Below, piece after piece: positions 5,301 through 6,117 of a DNA stretch of 6,117 nt (positions are counted from its first letter, which is position 1; each line of letters opens with the position of its first letter). The notes below the pieces were generated by a model. The model was not told the DNA's origin, searched no databases, and worked only from the letters and a program-made list of their open reading frames with translations. Both the position numbers and the translations under genes were made by a program. Origin of the DNA: Hyphomicrobiales bacterium (GTDB lineage: Bacteria; Pseudomonadota; Alphaproteobacteria; Rhizobiales; Afifellaceae); assembly GCA_013812985.1 (NCBI GenBank), contig JACCSN010000319.1:1-6117 (forward strand), written 5' to 3'.

Positions 5301-6117
5301 TGTCTGTGATGGTGTCGGACAAGCCTCCTTCGACATGATCCTCCCAGTCGGCATACATATTCGTTTCGTTGACATAGACATAGCCGCGTCCAGTCGGATC
5401 GTCATTATTCCCGAACAGGTTGCCGATGGCCGTCCCGATCATAGTGCCAAAGAAGGCGCCGACGCCGGGCACGAGGAAACTGCCGAGCGTGGCGCCAACG
5501 CCCGCGCTGAGGCTGCCGAACGCCGCGCCGGCGAGCATGCCGCCGGCGATCGAGCCGAGCGAGCCGCCGATCGAGCCTGCAACCGTCTCCGCCGGCAGGA
5601 TCTGGCCCGCCAGGCTTGAGCCGAAATAGGCGCCGACCGCGCCGGACAGGCTCGTGAAGGCGTCGCCCCAGTCGACGCCCCCGGCGAGCAGGTCGGCCGC
5701 GGTGTGCTCGGGACTGAGCACGAAGTCGGTGATGGAGCCGACATACGAGCTGCCGACCGTGTTGAAGAGCTGCGCCGAGAAGCCTTCCAGCCCGAGCGAT
5801 TCGCCCAGCTCGGCGAGCAGGAAGGACGAGGCGCTGCCGGCGGCGGAGCCGAGGAAATCGAGGTGGATGTCGTCGATCTGCCTGAGCCCGCCGAGGATGT
5901 TGAACTGGCTGAGGTCGCCCTTGAAGGCGTGGTAGCCGACGCTGCCGATCGCCTCGGCGAGATTCTGGGTCAGCGTGCCGATGACCGTGCCGGCGGCGAG
6001 CTGCACGAAGGGGCTCTCGCCTTCCGTCAAGAGCCCGCTCATCTGCGAGCCGAAGGCGCGGCCGAAGGTGCCGGCGGCGTCGGCCCAGGCCTGGCTGTCG
6101 TTGTGGACGCGAAAACC
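2003..6117 (-). CDS. Large RTX calcium-binding protein, 5' partial, one frameshift near 2523
   Basis: The frame is open to the right edge, so the start is off-window. The first internal ATG is at 6042, but 25 upstream codons are also open. TAG at 2003-2005 ends the gene. Residues here count from 6042. Parts in order: Gly/Ala-rich region 1-211 ending in a glycine zipper; unassigned region 212-530; RTX nonapeptides from 534; four 49-residue cores (606-951); three 86-residue units (972 onward); and a C-terminal cap. Bound calcium should fold the GGxGxD repeats into a parallel beta-roll after type I secretion. The acidic composition, the absence of any cysteine and the hydrophobic end (ADFVL) fit a type I secreted protein. 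One base is missing between codon 1173 and the next (2523/2524). Adding one T gives ATT-TAT-GGG, restores the conserved Tyr and joins the frames into 1371 visible residues. Without it, translation runs out of frame to a stop near 2221. This is a sequencing error or a real mutation. Activity (adhesin, toxin, enzyme) cannot be decided. Confidence 0.88.
2356..3129 (-). repeat. Three tandem 258-bp (86-residue) RTX units, third one frameshifted
   Basis: Units start at 3129, 2871 and 2613 with GNDTFIVD, GDDTYTVD and GDDVYYVD, exactly 258 bp apart. Each then has a DG/AGQG-type acidic turn (degenerate in unit 3), a D-rich VYA/LYA-like strand, a conserved Tyr, a V-E-x-L stretch, LTGND or LRGNE, and GNxGANxL. 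Unit 3 lacks one base at the Tyr codon and runs directly into the C-terminal cap. Confidence 0.88.
2521..2526 (-). other. Frameshift point in the RTX gene (one base missing)
   Basis: Upstream codons read GTG ATT up to 2524. Homologous units have Tyr at the next position, which needs TAT, but only AT is present before GGG CTG GAC. The total of 4115 visible bases becomes 4116, a multiple of three, when one base is added. No slippery heptamer for programmed frameshifting is seen. Confidence 0.85.
3190..4227 (-). repeat. Four diverged ~49-residue RTX spacer modules
   Basis: Cores begin at about 4227, 4017, 3780 and 3336 (residues 606, 676, 755 and 903) and are about 49 residues each. Each starts with an aromatic or Val, then D, a few residues and SY or GY. 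An Ala/Ser-rich beta segment, an acidic GD step, a VEN/IEN/VED-type turn, and IGS followed by FND or a variant come next. Copies 1 and 4 are closest (both with GGHA, ENLIGS). Copies 2 and 3 share DAAGD in place of GGHA. The module is common in RTX proteins of alphaproteobacteria. Confidence 0.8.
3343..4443 (-). repeat. RTX nonapeptide tracts (GGxGxDxLx)
   Basis: Two dense runs of calcium-binding nonapeptides lie at residues 534-600 (about 4243-4443) and 802-900 (3343-3639), with further units between modules. Examples are GGSGDDWID, GGRGNDRLY and GGAGADILR. Asp at the sixth position of each unit is the expected calcium ligand. Odd units include GWWGEDTLY near residue 829, where Trp-Trp replaces part of the loop, and a Gly/Asp-rich insertion at about 856-868 that breaks the nine-residue register. 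Confidence 0.9.
4444..5409 (-). other. Unassigned central domain of the RTX protein
   Basis: Residues 212-533 (counted from 6042) have no RTX repeats and mixed, globular-looking composition. The part near 221-240 is aromatic and acidic (YVYVNE, ADWEDH). Residues 287-345 look beta-rich, 360-420 helical and acidic. I recognise no catalytic motif (no HExxH zinc site, no GxSxG). It separates the glycine zipper from the calcium-binding tract and is the likeliest place for a specific activity. Confidence 0.5.
5410..5583 (-). other. Glycine-zipper hydrophobic segment in the RTX protein
   Basis: Residues 154-211 (counted from 6042) are almost entirely Gly, Ala, Ser and aliphatic residues. Gly recurs every fourth position at 195, 199, 203, 207 and 211, with further small residues at similar spacing upstream. 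Such zippers pack helices tightly, often in membranes. The segment ends in a polar Asn-Asn-Asp-Asp stretch. A membrane-inserting or helical-bundle role is inferred, not shown. Confidence 0.7.

Overview
The window is GC-rich, roughly 65%, with an internal patch of about 53% in the large gene. Gene types and codon style suggest an alphaproteobacterium, possibly of the Hyphomicrobiales (Rhizobiales). This is inferred from family resemblance only. There is no rRNA, tRNA, CRISPR array or recognisable transposase.

Layout. (1) 1-727, minus strand: the first 242 codons of an exported WD40 beta-propeller protein. Its start (ATG at 727) and signal peptide are visible, and its C-terminus lies off the left edge. 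(2) 728-832: a 105-bp divergent intergenic region. (3) 833-1534, plus strand: a complete TupB-type permease of a tungstate ABC importer. No partner substrate-binding or ATPase gene lies beside it. (4) 1535-2002: a 468-bp convergent intergenic region with no credible gene but at least five inverted repeats. (5) 2003-6117, minus strand: a very large RTX (repeats-in-toxin) calcium-binding protein whose 5' end runs off the right edge.

The RTX gene is mosaic. In translation order it has a Gly/Ala-rich N-terminal part ending in a strict glycine zipper, a unique region of about 320 residues that I cannot assign and that overlaps a lower-GC patch, and then a long RTX tract. The tract holds GGxGxD nonapeptides, four copies of a roughly 49-residue core, and three head-to-tail copies of an 86-residue unit. 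A C-terminal cap typical of type I secreted proteins follows. One base is missing at about 2523, inside the third 86-residue unit, so the gene reads in two frames. Restoring one base gives a continuous 1371-residue visible protein with no cysteine.

Functional relationship. The WD40 gene and tupB are divergent neighbours and may share regulatory DNA. The RTX gene is convergent with tupB and looks like an independent unit. Its secretion apparatus is not in the window. I see no convincing new multi-gene system. The points most worth checking are the frameshift, the mosaic RTX architecture, the isolated tupB and the palindrome-rich convergent spacer.
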